Notes under the pieces: model-generated
Told to the model about the DNA's origin: nothing
Seen by the model: only the letters and a program-made list of their open reading frames with translations
Databases searched by the model: none
Position numbers and translations under genes: made by a program
Assembly (NCBI GenBank): GCA_946183365.1
Contig: CAMHAH010000014.1
Coordinates: 1 to 64,000 of the forward strand
Length of the DNA stretch: 64,000 nucleotides
Origin: an uncultured Clostridia bacterium
GTDB taxonomy: Bacteria; Bacillota; Clostridia; Oscillospirales; Acutalibacteraceae
Direction: 5' to 3'
Shown here: piece by piece, positions 25,217 to 33,843 of the stretch
Layout: every line of letters begins with the position of its first letter
How positions within the stretch are numbered: the first letter of the stretch is position 1

Positions 25217-25502
25217 AGTGAGGAGTTAGGAGTGAGGAGTTGAGGTGCTGTCCAAATCTATGATTTGGCTAACAGCACCCATGCAACAGCGCTCCAAGAG
25301 CGTAGCGATTGGCTTAGCGCCACTGCGAGGAGTTTATGGTGGGCGCTGCCCACACCCGATATAGGCCCCCTTCCCTAAGGGGGCTGTCGCGAAGCGACTG
25401 GGGGTTTGAACCTTCCACCGCTGACGCGGTCCCCCTCCCTTAGAAAAGGGAGGCGTTATGTTCCCTTAACTCCTCACTCCTAACTCCTCACTCCTAACTC
25501 AC
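25217..25502. repeat. Heptamer-bounded repeat element, copy B (right of murG), with nested insert
   Basis: Inverted copy of the element at 23853-24068: the core from GGAGTTTATGGTGGGCG to GTTATGTTCCCTTAAC runs in the opposite direction and differs by only a few bases. Heptamer arrays lie on both sides. An extra ~90-bp hairpin-rich stretch (25241-25330, with AATCTATGATTTGG and GCTCCAAGAGC) sits between one heptamer array and the core, absent from copy A. Confidence 0.85.
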
Positions 25503-26726
25503 CTAAGCTTTCTCTATATTTGAGGTTCTGGATACCGAGAGGATTACTCCCATCTCGAACATCAGCGTCAGCAGCGACGAGCCGCCGTAGCTGAAGAACG
25601 GCAGAGAGATACCGGTGTTCGGCAGCCAGTCGGTTATGACAAGGATATTCAATATGACCTGTAAGCCTATGTGACTTATCAGACCAATTCCCAATAGCTT
25701 GCCAAAGCGGTCGCGCGCTCTGAGCGATATGATAACGCCTCGCCATACCAGCAGGGCGAATATAAGCAGGATGATTACCGCGCCGACCAGACCCAGCTCC
25801 TCGCAAACGATAGCGAAGATAAAGTCGTTCTGCGGTTCGGGCAGGTAGAGGTATTTTTGACGGCTCTGACCCAGACCCAAACCGAACAGACCGCCCGAGC
25901 CGATAGCGTAAAGGCTGTTACGGGTCTGCCATGTGCTGTTCCACATATCGCGGTCAAGGTCCTCGTTGAGCGCCTGACCCCAGCCGTCCATACGCTGCAT
26001 GGCGTATGTAAGACCGCCTGTGACCCACAAAAGCACGATTATCACCGCTAAAGCGGCGGCGCCTATAGCCAGCCACTTGATCTTGATACCCGATACGAAC
26101 ATCATGATGACCGTGAGCAGAGCGCAGATAACGATACATGAGTAGTGGGGCTCGAGCAGCAGCAGAGCCGCCGTAGAGATGAATACCGCCGCGCCGGGCA
26201 GAACGCCGTATTTGACAGTATCCATTTTATCGTAATATCGGCTGCCCCAGTGAGCCATGAACAGGATGATAGCGAATTTACTGATCTCAGAAGCCTGGAT
26301 ACCGAACATACCTACGCCTATCCATCGGTGGACGCCGCCCGCCTGAGACGGAAGCACCAGTACCAGCATGAGCGCAAAGTAGCTCAGTCCCAGTATGATC
26401 GCGGCGAAACGGTGGTAATAGTGGTAATCGACGAAGGATACCGCTATCATGATGACGAGACCGATACCCGCGAATATGAGCTGTCGCTTCAAATAATAGT
26501 AGCTGTCGCCTATCTCATAAAAGGCGACGGGGTAGCTCGCCGAGAACATCATCGTGATGCCTATGGCGAGCAGTACGAATATGATGAGGATGAAGGGCAT
26601 ATCTATACCCTTACCGATATTCAGCAGAGAGAAATTTATCTTTCGCCTGCCTCTTTTGGACGAGGCACGGCGCTCGCGCTCATAGTCCTCTACACGGCGG
26701 CGCGAGGTTTCTTCGATTGTAGACAT
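25503..26726 (-). CDS. ftsW: SEDS-family glycosyltransferase FtsW/SpoVE
   Basis: A 407-aa polytopic membrane protein (about 10 helices) of the SEDS family, which polymerises lipid II. Motifs include GVHRWIGVGMFGIQASEISKFAIIL (family-defining HRW and QPSE-like stretch), a long periplasmic loop with TWQTRNSLYAIGSGGLFGLG, and the C-terminal PFFSYGGSSLLTLM. The N-terminal ~45 residues are basic and cytoplasmic. Start set at 26726, which has RBS AGGAAGAGG; the longer reading has none. Whether it serves vegetative division (FtsW) or spore cortex (SpoVE) cannot be told from sequence; the dcw location favours division. Confidence 0.92.
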   Translation of the reverse strand: MSTIEETSRRRVEDYERERRASSKRGRRKINFSLLNIGKGIDMPFILIIFVLLAIGITMMFSASYPVAFYEIGDSYYYLKRQLIFAGIGLVIMIAVSFVDYHYYHRFAAIILGLSYFALMLVLVLPSQAGGVHRWIGVGMFGIQASEISKFAIILFMAHWGSRYYDKMDTVKYGVLPGAAVFISTAALLLLEPHYSCIVICALLTVIMMFVSGIKIKWLAIGAAALAVIIVLLWVTGGLTYAMQRMDGWGQALNEDLDRDMWNSTWQTRNSLYAIGSGGLFGLGLGQSRQKYLYLPEPQNDFIFAIVCEELGLVGAVIILLIFALLVWRGVIISLRARDRFGKLLGIGLISHIGLQVILNILVITDWLPNTGISLPFFSYGGSSLLTLMFEMGVILSVSRTSNIEKA

Positions 26727-26805
26727 ATGCCTCTTCCTTTCTGTATAAGAGTTGAAAGCATTTGAAATAAGGAGCAAAAACCGTGATCAGCAACATAAGT
26801 TATAC

Positions 26806-26866
26806 TGATCAAAACGCCTCGGCGTTTCCCTTAATTCCTCATTCCTAATTCCTAATTCCTATCTTT
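26806..26866. repeat. Partial heptamer-type repeat
   Basis: Contains AACGCCTCGGCGTTTCCC then TTAATTCCTCATTCCTAATTC and further CTAATTC units, matching the right-hand end of the unit at 41083-41440. No left half is seen. It lies between mraY and ftsW. Confidence 0.65.
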
Positions 26867-26869
26867 CAC

Positions 26870-27871
26870 TTACCCGAATATGACCAGCAGCAGGGCTATG
26901 ATACCGCATACCGCCGTGAACGCCGAGAACACACAGACGATCTTCATCTCAGACCAGCCGCACATCTCGAAGTGGTGGTGGATGGGAGCCATCTTGAATA
27001 TACGCTTGCCGTGGGTGAGCTTGAAGTAGCTGACCTGCAACACAACGCTCAGCTCCTCTAAAATATAGATCAGACCGACCAGCAGCAGCATGAGCTGCAT
27101 ATCCATAGCGAACGCCAGCGAGCATACCATGCCGCCGAGGAACAGCGAGCCCGTATCGCCCATGAAGCACTTAGCGGGGTGGAAGTTCCAGATAAGGAAG
27201 CCCAGACAGCCGCCCGCGGCAGCAGCCGCGTAGATAACGACGGGCTGAAAAGCTCCGAGGACATTCGCGATAAGCATCAAAAACAGACATACGAAGAAGG
27301 TGATCGAGCCGTCAAGTCCGTCGATACCGTCGGTGATGTTTACCGAGTTGACGATGCCGACTATGCCTACGCCCATGAGGATGTAGTAGAATAACCCGAG
27401 GTCGACAGAGCCGACGAAGGGCACGAATATGCTTGTGTCGTCCTTGCACAGATACATCAAAAAGAGGTATATAGCCGCGGCGGAGAACTGCAAAACGAGC
27501 TTCTGGATCGCCGTCAGACCTAAATTGCGCTTCTTGACGACCTTGATATAGTCGTCGATGAAGCCGATACCGCCGTTCATCAGCGCGTAAAATAAGCCGA
27601 CGAACACGAACTTGCCGACAGTATCTACGCCGCCGTGACCTATGGCATAGAGCAGTACGCCCGCCGAGGTAGCGATAACGATACCGATGATGAACATGAT
27701 ACCGCCCATTGTGGGAGTGCCCTGTTTGTTCTTGTGCCAGTTAGGGCCGATATCAAGTATCGTCTGGCCGAAATTCAGCTTATGCAGGAAGGGGATCAGA
27801 AATCTTCCTATTATCGCGGTTACGGCAAACGCGACTACCGCCGCGCCGAACGCCCATAAACCTGTCTCCAT
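26870..27871 (-). CDS. mraY: Phospho-N-acetylmuramoyl-pentapeptide transferase MraY
   Basis: A 333-aa integral membrane enzyme (about 10 helices) that makes lipid I. Catalytic motifs are [17 protein letters not shown] (the Asp-Asp-x-x-Lys motif, about 100-116), [14 protein letters not shown] (about 175-188) and [15 protein letters not shown] near the C-terminus. RBS AGGTG precedes the ATG. The gene sits between spoVD and ftsW; the usual neighbours murF and murD are missing. Confidence 0.97.
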   Translation of the reverse strand: METGLWAFGAAVVAFAVTAIIGRFLIPFLHKLNFGQTILDIGPNWHKNKQGTPTMGGIMFIIGIVIATSAGVLLYAIGHGGVDTVGKFVFVGLFYALMNGGIGFIDDYIKVVKKRNLGLTAIQKLVLQFSAAAIYLFLMYLCKDDTSIFVPFVGSVDLGLFYYILMGVGIVGIVNSVNITDGIDGLDGSITFFVCLFLMLIANVLGAFQPVVIYAAAAAGGCLGFLIWNFHPAKCFMGDTGSLFLGGMVCSLAFAMDMQLMLLLVGLIYILEELSVVLQVSYFKLTHGKRIFKMAPIHHHFEMCGWSEMKIVCVFSAFTAVCGIIALLLVIFG

Positions 27872-27943
27872 TTTTACACCTCATTTTTTACAGTCGTTTC
27901 AAGGCTTTACACCTGAATTTTATCATTGATAACAGAACAGCGC

Positions 27944-30259
27944 TTAGTCGTTGATACCGCCCGAAGCGAATGTCACGGTGATGACCGAGCCGGGGTCTAC
28001 CTGCTCGCCCTCGGCTACGCTCTGGGCTATAGCCGTGCTGTCTGAGGACGAAGCCGTACCGGTAACGCTGACGTTCAGTCCGTACTGAGCCGCTACGTAG
28101 TTGCAGTCTGATACTCCGAAGCCGATGAAGTTCGGTACGGTGACCTTCTCTGCGTCGGCGGAGTTGTCGGTATACAGCACTATCGTGCCGCCTGTCGGTA
28201 TTACCGCGCCTGTGGGCGGGTTCTGTTTGATTACGGTAGCGCCCTCGCCCTTGACGGTGACGTTGAAGCCGTCGCCCTGAGCCTCTTTGGTAGCGTCCTC
28301 TACGCTCATGCCTGTATAAGCGCCCGCCGAGGTATCTATGTTGGACATCTCGTCCTCGGTATACTGGGCTACTACGTCGAGATACGGCAGTACCTCGCTC
28401 ATTATGCTTGCGAACACGGGAGCCGCTACAGCCGAGCCGTAGTAGTTGCCGCCCGTGGGAGCGTCAAAGAACACCAGAGCCGCGTACTGGGGATTGTTAG
28501 CGGGAGCGAAGCCGCAGAACGAAGCGATATAGTCGTCTGCGCCGTCGCCGTTGACGTCGATCAGCTTCTCGGAGGTACCGGTCTTGCCGCCTACTCTGTA
28601 GCCCGCTACATAACCGTTCTTGCCCGAGCCCGAGATACAGTTCTCTTCCATTATACCGCGCATCTCTTCGGATACGGAGTTTGAGATGACCTGTCGCTTT
28701 GTCTCAGAGGTGACGTTCTTGACTACGTTGCCCTCGGCGTCGATTATCTGCTTTACGACGTGGGGCTGTACTATGTATCCGCCGTTGGCTACAGCGCTGG
28801 CGGCGGTTATCATCTGGATGGGGGTGATAGAGAAGTTCTGACCGAAGGACGCGACCGCGAGGTCGGTATCGTACATATTGCCCTCTATACCGTCGTGGAT
28901 GAAGAACTGGTCGTCGGACTCGCCGGGCAGGTCTATGCCTGTTTTATCCGAGAAGCCGAACGCCTGGTAATACTGCCAGAACTTTTCTTTGCCGACCAGC
29001 TGGCCGATCTGGATGAAGCCCGGGTTGCAGGAGTTCCACAGACATTGCTGATAGGTCTGGCTGCCGTGACCCGCGGTGTTGTGGCAGTGGATGGTGTCAT
29101 CATACAGCTGATAAGCGCCCGAACAGCCGAAGCGGCTGTCCTTGTTGACTACGCCCTCCTGCAAAGCCATAGACAGGGTGACCATCTTGAATACCGAGCC
29201 GGGGTAGTAGGTATCAGAGATAGCCTTGTTACGCCAGTTGCGTGAGAGAGCCGCGCTCTCAGCCTCAGCCTTTGCTTTGCTGATGAGCTTGTCGCGCTCT
29301 TCGGTAGAGAGGGTCGAGGGATCCTCGGTATATTTATTCTTGATGAGGTACTCGTTGTTTATGCCCTCGATTTCTTTCTTCTGCTCGTCGCTGATGGCAT
29401 AGGGGTTGTTGAGGTCAAAGCCCTCGACCGAAGCCATCGCGAGTATCTCGCCTGTGTTCACGTTCATAACGATACATACACCGCGCTCGAGCACCTGATT
29501 ATCCTTGACGCCCTGCTTCATATACTTCTCGACTATGCTCTGGACGGTCTCGTCGATGGTGAGCACCAGAGAGCTGCCGTCTATAGCGCCGATGTTCTGG
29601 CTGAAGTCAAAGGGCATCTCGGTCTGGATACCGTTCTGAGCCGAGACTATACGTCCGGGAGTACCCGCGAGGTAATCCTCATACTGGTACTCTACACCCC
29701 ACAGACCCTGATCCTCAGAGCCCGTGAAGCCGATAACGGATGACGCGAGGTCGCTGTATGGGTAATAGCGCTTGTAGTCGTCGAGCAGAGAGATAAGCCC
29801 CGATTTCTGGTACTTCTCAGAGAGCTCCTTTTGCAGCTCGATTATCTGCTCCTTCTCGGTGCTCTCTATCCTGCGTTTTACAGAGACGTAGTAGGTGTTC
29901 TGCTTTGTGTCCTCAAGCAGTTCGGCCTTATCGAGACCGAGTATCTCTGAAAGGCGGGTCGCGACGAACTCTCTCTGAGCGTCGCCGTCAGCTCCGTCGT
30001 CAAAGTAAGCGGGAGCCATAACAACGCGCCATACAGACGCGGACTGGGCGAGTATCTTGCCGTTGGTGTCATAGATAGTGCCGCGCTTGGCGGAGATAGG
30101 AGTATCGGATAGCTGCTGCTCGATAGCCCTGCGCTGGAGCTCTTCGCCCTGTACAAGCTGCAAAAACGCGAGTCGGGTTATGACCGCGCCGAAGCCGACC
30201 GCCAATATGATTATCAGCAGCCAGACCGTTCTTCTTCTGAGCCTTTGGTTAGCGCCCAT
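27944..30259 (-). CDS. Class B penicillin-binding protein with PASTA domains (SpoVD/PBP2x/FtsI type)
   Basis: 771 aa: an N-terminal membrane anchor (VWLLIIILAVGFGAVITRLAF, about 12-32), a PBP dimerisation domain (RGTIYDTNGKILA), the transpeptidase domain, and two C-terminal PASTA repeats (about 645-770). Transpeptidase motifs: YYPGSVFKMV (SxxK, active-site Ser), CLWNSCNPGF (SxN) and GGKTGTSEK (KTG). PASTA domains and the dcw position fit SpoVD or the division-specific FtsI/PBP2x, which cross-links septal peptidoglycan with its SEDS partner FtsW. RBS AAAGGAG. Confidence 0.93.
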   Translation of the reverse strand: MGANQRLRRRTVWLLIIILAVGFGAVITRLAFLQLVQGEELQRRAIEQQLSDTPISAKRGTIYDTNGKILAQSASVWRVVMAPAYFDDGADGDAQREFVATRLSEILGLDKAELLEDTKQNTYYVSVKRRIESTEKEQIIELQKELSEKYQKSGLISLLDDYKRYYPYSDLASSVIGFTGSEDQGLWGVEYQYEDYLAGTPGRIVSAQNGIQTEMPFDFSQNIGAIDGSSLVLTIDETVQSIVEKYMKQGVKDNQVLERGVCIVMNVNTGEILAMASVEGFDLNNPYAISDEQKKEIEGINNEYLIKNKYTEDPSTLSTEERDKLISKAKAEAESAALSRNWRNKAISDTYYPGSVFKMVTLSMALQEGVVNKDSRFGCSGAYQLYDDTIHCHNTAGHGSQTYQQCLWNSCNPGFIQIGQLVGKEKFWQYYQAFGFSDKTGIDLPGESDDQFFIHDGIEGNMYDTDLAVASFGQNFSITPIQMITAASAVANGGYIVQPHVVKQIIDAEGNVVKNVTSETKRQVISNSVSEEMRGIMEENCISGSGKNGYVAGYRVGGKTGTSEKLIDVNGDGADDYIASFCGFAPANNPQYAALVFFDAPTGGNYYGSAVAAPVFASIMSEVLPYLDVVAQYTEDEMSNIDTSAGAYTGMSVEDATKEAQGDGFNVTVKGEGATVIKQNPPTGAVIPTGGTIVLYTDNSADAEKVTVPNFIGFGVSDCNYVAAQYGLNVSVTGTASSSDSTAIAQSVAEGEQVDPGSVITVTFASGGIND

Positions 30260-30283
30260 CAGCTATTACTCCTTTCATATTAA

Positions 30284-30392
30284 TGAGGAATAAGAAAATG
30301 TTTAATTCGTTCAACCGACGAACGGATGAAGCCTTTTTCGGGAGGAGCAAGCCCCTCCCCTACAAATTTGTTTTCTCATTCCTAATTCTATA
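30284..30392. repeat. Heptamer-ended short repeat
   Basis: Begins AATGAGGAATAAG and ends CTCATTCCTAATTCTA (inverted), enclosing a core with the hairpin GGGAGGAGCAAGCCCCTCCCC. Same architecture as the other heptamer-ended elements but a different core. Confidence 0.55.
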
Positions 30393-30472
30393 AAAATACG
30401 AATAAGAGTTAAGACTGATCTCAACTCTTATCTCATAGTTATTGTATTAATCCCCTGTAAAATTTATGACCA

Positions 30473-31030
30473 TCATGACCACAGCGAAGCAAATGCGTCG
30501 GCGATCGCCTCAAAAATACTCTTATCAGAGGTCATGCTGACCTCAGCCTTGTCGCCCTCAGAGAGGTTCACGAATTCCTTCTGCGAGTTAGCCGCCTTGC
30601 TCATCTTGAGCTTGTCCTTGGCGTACTCCTCGACTACCGCGGTCGAGATAGACGAGTCTACCTTCATCTCGAGCTGAGTATAAACGCTCTGCTGCTCGGC
30701 GAGCTCAGACTTAGCGTTCGCTATCTGCTGATTGAGCTCGGTAAGCTGTACCTGACCGTGGATGATAGAAACTACGACAAAGGCTATAGCCAAGCCGAAT
30801 ACCACCGCCGCGATGATGCGTCCGATATTGGACTTCCTGCGGCTGAGCTTCTTTACGCCTCTCCTGCCCCTTACACTCTCGCCGTTATTCTGTTTTAGGT
30901 CGCTTTCGCCTTGTGCAGCCTTTTCCTCAGCCCTTTTCTCGGCTCTCTTCTCAGCCTTGATACGGCTCTCTTCATCCTCTTCGAAGATGGTGAAGTCATA
31001 GGCGAGGCTGCTGCGTGAGTAGTAATTCAT
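30473..31030 (-). CDS. ftsL: FtsL-like septum formation protein
   Basis: A 185-aa bitopic protein: a charged cytoplasmic part (EKRAEKRAEEKAAQ, basic SRRKSNIGR), one transmembrane helix (IIAAVVFGLAIAFVVVSII, about 85-103), then a coiled coil (QLTELNQQIANAKSELAEQQ) and a short C-terminus. This is the FtsL/DivIC layout. Position between rsmH and spoVD is the classic ftsL slot. Start set at 31030 (ATG); the longer reading begins at a TTG with no clear RBS. Sequence similarity in this family is weak, so the call rests on layout and position. Confidence 0.82.
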   Translation of the reverse strand: MNYYSRSSLAYDFTIFEEDEESRIKAEKRAEKRAEEKAAQGESDLKQNNGESVRGRRGVKKLSRRKSNIGRIIAAVVFGLAIAFVVVSIIHGQVQLTELNQQIANAKSELAEQQSVYTQLEMKVDSSISTAVVEEYAKDKLKMSKAANSQKEFVNLSEGDKAEVSMTSDKSIFEAIADAFASLWS

Positions 31031-31350
31031 GCTAAGCCCCAAATCTTTATATACCTTAACAGCGTACACAGAGCGCTCCAAGCATTTCGGTCTCTGTTTT
31101 TAGTAACAATTATGTAATCGACGCGCGATCAAATAAGTGTCGGAGCGCTGTGAACAATCACATTATCCTGTGTATTTACGCAGAAATAATCACAATTTGT
31201 TGTATTTTTAACAATTATTACAATCTTGTTATCATTTTACTATATACAGGGCGCTGTGTCCATAGGTAAACTATACAAATATGCCCTGTAATCTCGGCGA
31301 ATTTGCGCACTATGTCAAAATATCGCCTATAATTATTCCGCCTCGGAATA
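31031..31350. other. rsmH-ftsL intergenic region
   Basis: About 320 bp, A/T-rich, between rsmH and ftsL. A possible minus-strand promoter (TTGTTA, 17 bp, GATTAT) lies around 31180-31210, which would give ftsL-spoVD-mraY their own start. No hairpin with a U run or reading frame was recognised. Confidence 0.35.
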
Positions 31351-32277
31351 TTACAGCTTTTCGCATACCCTCAGCTTTGCCGATCTGGCTCTGGGATTAA
31401 GCTCAAGCTCCCCGTCCGAGGGTAATATCGGCTTTCCCGTTATGATCCTGACCTTCGGTTTGTTGCCGCATACGCACACCGGGAAGTCCTTCGGGCAGGT
31501 ACAGCCCTGAGCCTTGCCCTTCATGAACTGCTTGACTATGCGGTCCTCGAGCGAATGGAAGGTTATCACACTCAGCCTGCCGCCCTTATTAAGCAGCTCA
31601 AAGGCTCCCTCAAGACCGTTCTCAAGCTCCTCGAGCTCATGATTGACGGCTATGCGTATAGCCTGAAAGGTCTTTCTGGCGGGGTGTCCGTCACGTCTGA
31701 CCCGTTGAGGAACGTTCTCCTTGACTATCTCGGCAAGCTCTGTGGTGGTCTCGATGGGCTTTGTCCCGCGGTATCTTATGATACCCTTGGCTATCGAGTA
31801 CGCGTACTTCTCCTCTCCGTAAAGAGAGATGATACGGCTCAGCTCACCTATATCCAGCGTGTTGACCAGATCCGCCGCGGTTGCACCGCTTTGGCTCATG
31901 CGCATATCGAGGGGCGCTTCTTCATGATAAGAGAAGCCGCGCGAGCGTTCGTCAAGTTGATGTGACGATACGCCGATATCGAGGATAACGCCGTCAAGAC
32001 CGCTCACTCCCTCGTCTTTCAAGAGGGTCGCGATATCTCCGAACCTGCCATTGACGATATGGACGCGTCCGTCGCCGCTGAAGCGCTCTGTGACAGTGGC
32101 TATCGCGTCGGGGTCGCGGTCTATGCAGTACAGCGCGCCGTCCTTGCTAAGGCGCGAGAGTATCTCAGCCGAGTGGCCTCCGCCTCCCGCGGTGCCGTCG
32201 GCGTACACGCCGTCGCCCTTTATATCAAGTCCGTCGACCGCTTCTTTGAGGAGCACGGTGATATGACTGAACTCCAT
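31351..32277 (-). CDS. rsmH: 16S rRNA (cytosine-1402-N4)-methyltransferase RsmH (MraW)
   Basis: A 308-aa SAM-dependent methyltransferase that N4-methylates C1402, the same nucleotide that RsmI (2187-3011) 2'-O-methylates. Motifs: HITVLLKEAVDGL at the N-terminus, YADGTAGGGGHSAEIL (SAM site, about 26-41), LDIGVSSHQLD and RGFSYHEEAPLDMRM, and SFHSLEDRIVKQFM near the C-terminus. Start chosen at 32277, with GAGG eight bases upstream; the alternative GTG at 32283 is too close to it. The start region overlaps the mraZ stop. Confidence 0.97.
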   Translation of the reverse strand: MEFSHITVLLKEAVDGLDIKGDGVYADGTAGGGGHSAEILSRLSKDGALYCIDRDPDAIATVTERFSGDGRVHIVNGRFGDIATLLKDEGVSGLDGVILDIGVSSHQLDERSRGFSYHEEAPLDMRMSQSGATAADLVNTLDIGELSRIISLYGEEKYAYSIAKGIIRYRGTKPIETTTELAEIVKENVPQRVRRDGHPARKTFQAIRIAVNHELEELENGLEGAFELLNKGGRLSVITFHSLEDRIVKQFMKGKAQGCTCPKDFPVCVCGNKPKVRIITGKPILPSDGELELNPRARSAKLRVCEKL

Positions 32278-32279
32278 GA

Positions 32280-32699
32280 TCACAACCTCAGCAGCTCGAG
32301 AGCCTCCTGAACGGAAGCCTGCTTCTGCCGCTCCATGAACCCGGCGAACTCAGCCTTGTCCCAGATCTCTATGCGGTTATCCATGCCTACTACCGTTACC
32401 TCGCCGCAAAGCCCCGCGTCCTCACGGAGCTTCTGGGGTATCTGTATCCTGCCCTGAGCGTTGGGCGAGACAGACTTAGCGGGTGAGATAAGCAGATATT
32501 GGAGCGAGAGCGCCTTGTCGGCGGGCAGCTGACGTATCTGAGAACGCAGCCTGTCAAACTCAGCCTCGGACATCACCTGCAGACAGCGGTTGAAGCCCAT
32601 TGTAATATAGAAGCTCGCTCCGATCTCCGCCCTGAATTCAGACGGCAGGATAACTCTGCCCTTGCTGTCAAGGTTATGGTCGCTTGTACCTAAAAACAT
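32280..32699 (-). CDS. mraZ: Transcriptional regulator MraZ
   Basis: A 139-aa protein with two SpoVT/AbrB-like MraZ domains (DSKGRVILPSEFR; PNAQGRIQIPQKLRED), the DNA-binding DxxGR motifs characteristic of MraZ. It heads the dcw cluster, as usual, and likely autoregulates it. RBS AAAGGAGG precedes the ATG. A promoter and a palindromic site lie upstream. Confidence 0.96.
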   Translation of the reverse strand: MFLGTSDHNLDSKGRVILPSEFRAEIGASFYITMGFNRCLQVMSEAEFDRLRSQIRQLPADKALSLQYLLISPAKSVSPNAQGRIQIPQKLREDAGLCGEVTVVGMDNRIEIWDKAEFAGFMERQKQASVQEALELLRL

Positions 32700-32791
32700 T
32701 CTGCCGCCTCCTTTGAGCGAGATCAGGCGTTTTTACCTCTTAACGGCTGAGAACGATGATATCGTCTGTCACTGTCAAAAGAATGGTTGTC

Positions 32792-32808
32792 GTGTCACAA
32801 AATGACAC
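32792..32808. promoter_or_regulatory. Candidate operator palindrome upstream of mraZ
   Basis: GTGTCACAAAATGACAC is a 17-bp near-perfect inverted repeat 20-40 bp downstream of the mraZ promoter -10. A related sequence (GTCATTTTGACAC) lies at 32995-33007. It is not the T/GGGTG-type direct repeat described for MraZ, so the binding protein is unknown. Confidence 0.4.
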
Positions 32809-32828
32809 TAAACGCCACTAATGAAACC

Positions 32829-32857
32829 ATTATAACCCATGCCAATAGAGAAATCAA
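32829..32857 (-). promoter_or_regulatory. Sigma-A-type promoter of the dcw cluster
   Basis: Minus strand: -35 TTGATT (32852-32857), 17 bp, -10 TATAAT (32829-32834). Leader of about 120 nt before mraZ. Confidence 0.65.
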
Positions 32858-33044
32858 GAGAAATGTAACATTTCTATCACAGATTTTACAATTTTTTCAT
32901 CATTCGCGGGTTTTTGCGCTGTAAAGAGGAAATTATTTGGACGAGTTGCATACTTTTACGCAACCGGGTTGTATATGGCAACATGGGTGAAAGGGTCATT
33001 TTGACACACTTTTGTAATCTTAAACATTCGTGATATCCGATACA

Positions 33045-33098
33045 GAGCAACCGACAGAGCTCGGTTTACAGCGTTTCAGGATCTGTTACCGGTTGCTC
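33045..33098 (+). other. Leader hairpin upstream of the DUF6291-like gene
   Basis: GAGCAACCG at 33045-33053 is perfectly complementary to CGGTTGCTC at 33090-33098; the 36-nt loop contains further pairing. It ends 24 bp before the ATG at 33122 and just upstream of RBS AAGGAGG. Confidence 0.45.
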
Positions 33099-33121
33099 AG
33101 GTAACAAACAAGGAGGTAAAC

Positions 33122-33418
33122 ATGACCGAACCCAAGATAATGTATGTGTACCGCGACAGCTTCGACACCCTCTCTCTGCTTTCAGACGAACAGCTCGGGC
33201 GGCTGATGAAGGCGTTGTTCGTGTATGCCGAGACAGGGATGGAAAAGGAATTTGACGACGATCTGGCGCTCAAGATGATGTTCAGGATGATGCACAAGCA
33301 GGTTGACCGAGACTTTCAGAAATATAAGGACGAGTGCGAGAGGCGCAGCGCGGCGGCTAAAAAAGCGGCTCAGGCAAGGTGGCACAGGGACGAATTAAGC
33401 AACCGAGAACAAATCTAA
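33122..33418 (+). CDS. DUF6291-like phage-associated protein
   Basis: 98 aa, compact alpha-helical. The body YRDSFDTLSLLSDEQLGRLM, then KALFVYAETG and the Lys/Arg-rich end KYKDECERRSAAAKKAAQAR look like the small DUF6291-type proteins found next to phage/ICE replication genes in clostridia; this family call is from memory. No other phage gene is nearby, so it is a stand-alone cargo gene or remnant. The last codons lie in a 31-bp sequence repeated at 38305-38335, and a purine-rich low-complexity tract follows, suggesting the original C-terminus was replaced. RBS AAGGAGG is strong. Confidence 0.6.
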   Translation: MTEPKIMYVYRDSFDTLSLLSDEQLGRLMKALFVYAETGMEKEFDDDLALKMMFRMMHKQVDRDFQKYKDECERRSAAAKKAAQARWHRDELSNREQI

Positions 33419-33425
33419 ACACGGT
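33395..33425. repeat. 31-bp repeat shared with 38305-38335
   Basis: TTAAGCAACCGAGAA-C-AAATC... matches 38305-38335 at about 27 of 31 positions, same strand. It contains the stop codon of the DUF6291-like gene. Confidence 0.6.
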
Positions 33426-33784
33426 TTTGACGGGCAAATCCCGCCTGATCTTTGTTAAAATCCTCGTGAGACTTATGCGGCGCGCATACGAACGCATCCG
33501 TCTGATGCCAATAAGAATAAGAATACGAAGAAGAAAACTAATAAGAACAAGAAAACGAAGAAGAATAAGAATAAGAGTAATAATATGAATAAGAAAATGA
33601 AATGGAATGAGATGAAGAAAAGTAGAAAGAGACGCTTTACGCGTCTTAGTATTTCATATCATTTCATATCATATCATTTCATTTCTCAGATACTCTGAGA
33701 GTAAGTTAACAGCAGACAGGATCATTGAGCTTTCGTCGTATATATCGGATGTCAAGCAAGCAGGCTCTGAGTACGCAGGCAAAA
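33419..33784. other. Low-complexity purine tract and pyrimidine repeat
   Basis: From about 33505 to 33620 the plus strand is almost only A and G in AAGAATAAG-like steps; then a GAGACGC-TTTAC-GCGTCTT hairpin (33632-33650) and repeats of ATTTCATATC (33652-33690). The purine and pyrimidine arms are partly complementary and could form one long hairpin. In one frame it reads as Asn/Lys repeats, but there is no start signal. I see no gene here. Confidence 0.5.
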
Positions 33785-33817
33785 GTAAAAAAAGCGCCCC
33801 TGATAACAGAGACGCTT
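33785..33817 (-). terminator. Intrinsic terminator of the Dlt-like operon
   Basis: Minus strand: AAGCGTCTCTG pairs with CAGGGGCGCTT (two G-U), followed by TTTTTT. It lies about 27 bp after the last gene. Confidence 0.85.
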
Positions 33818-33843
33818 GACAGATATTTCGGATTGTTAAATTA

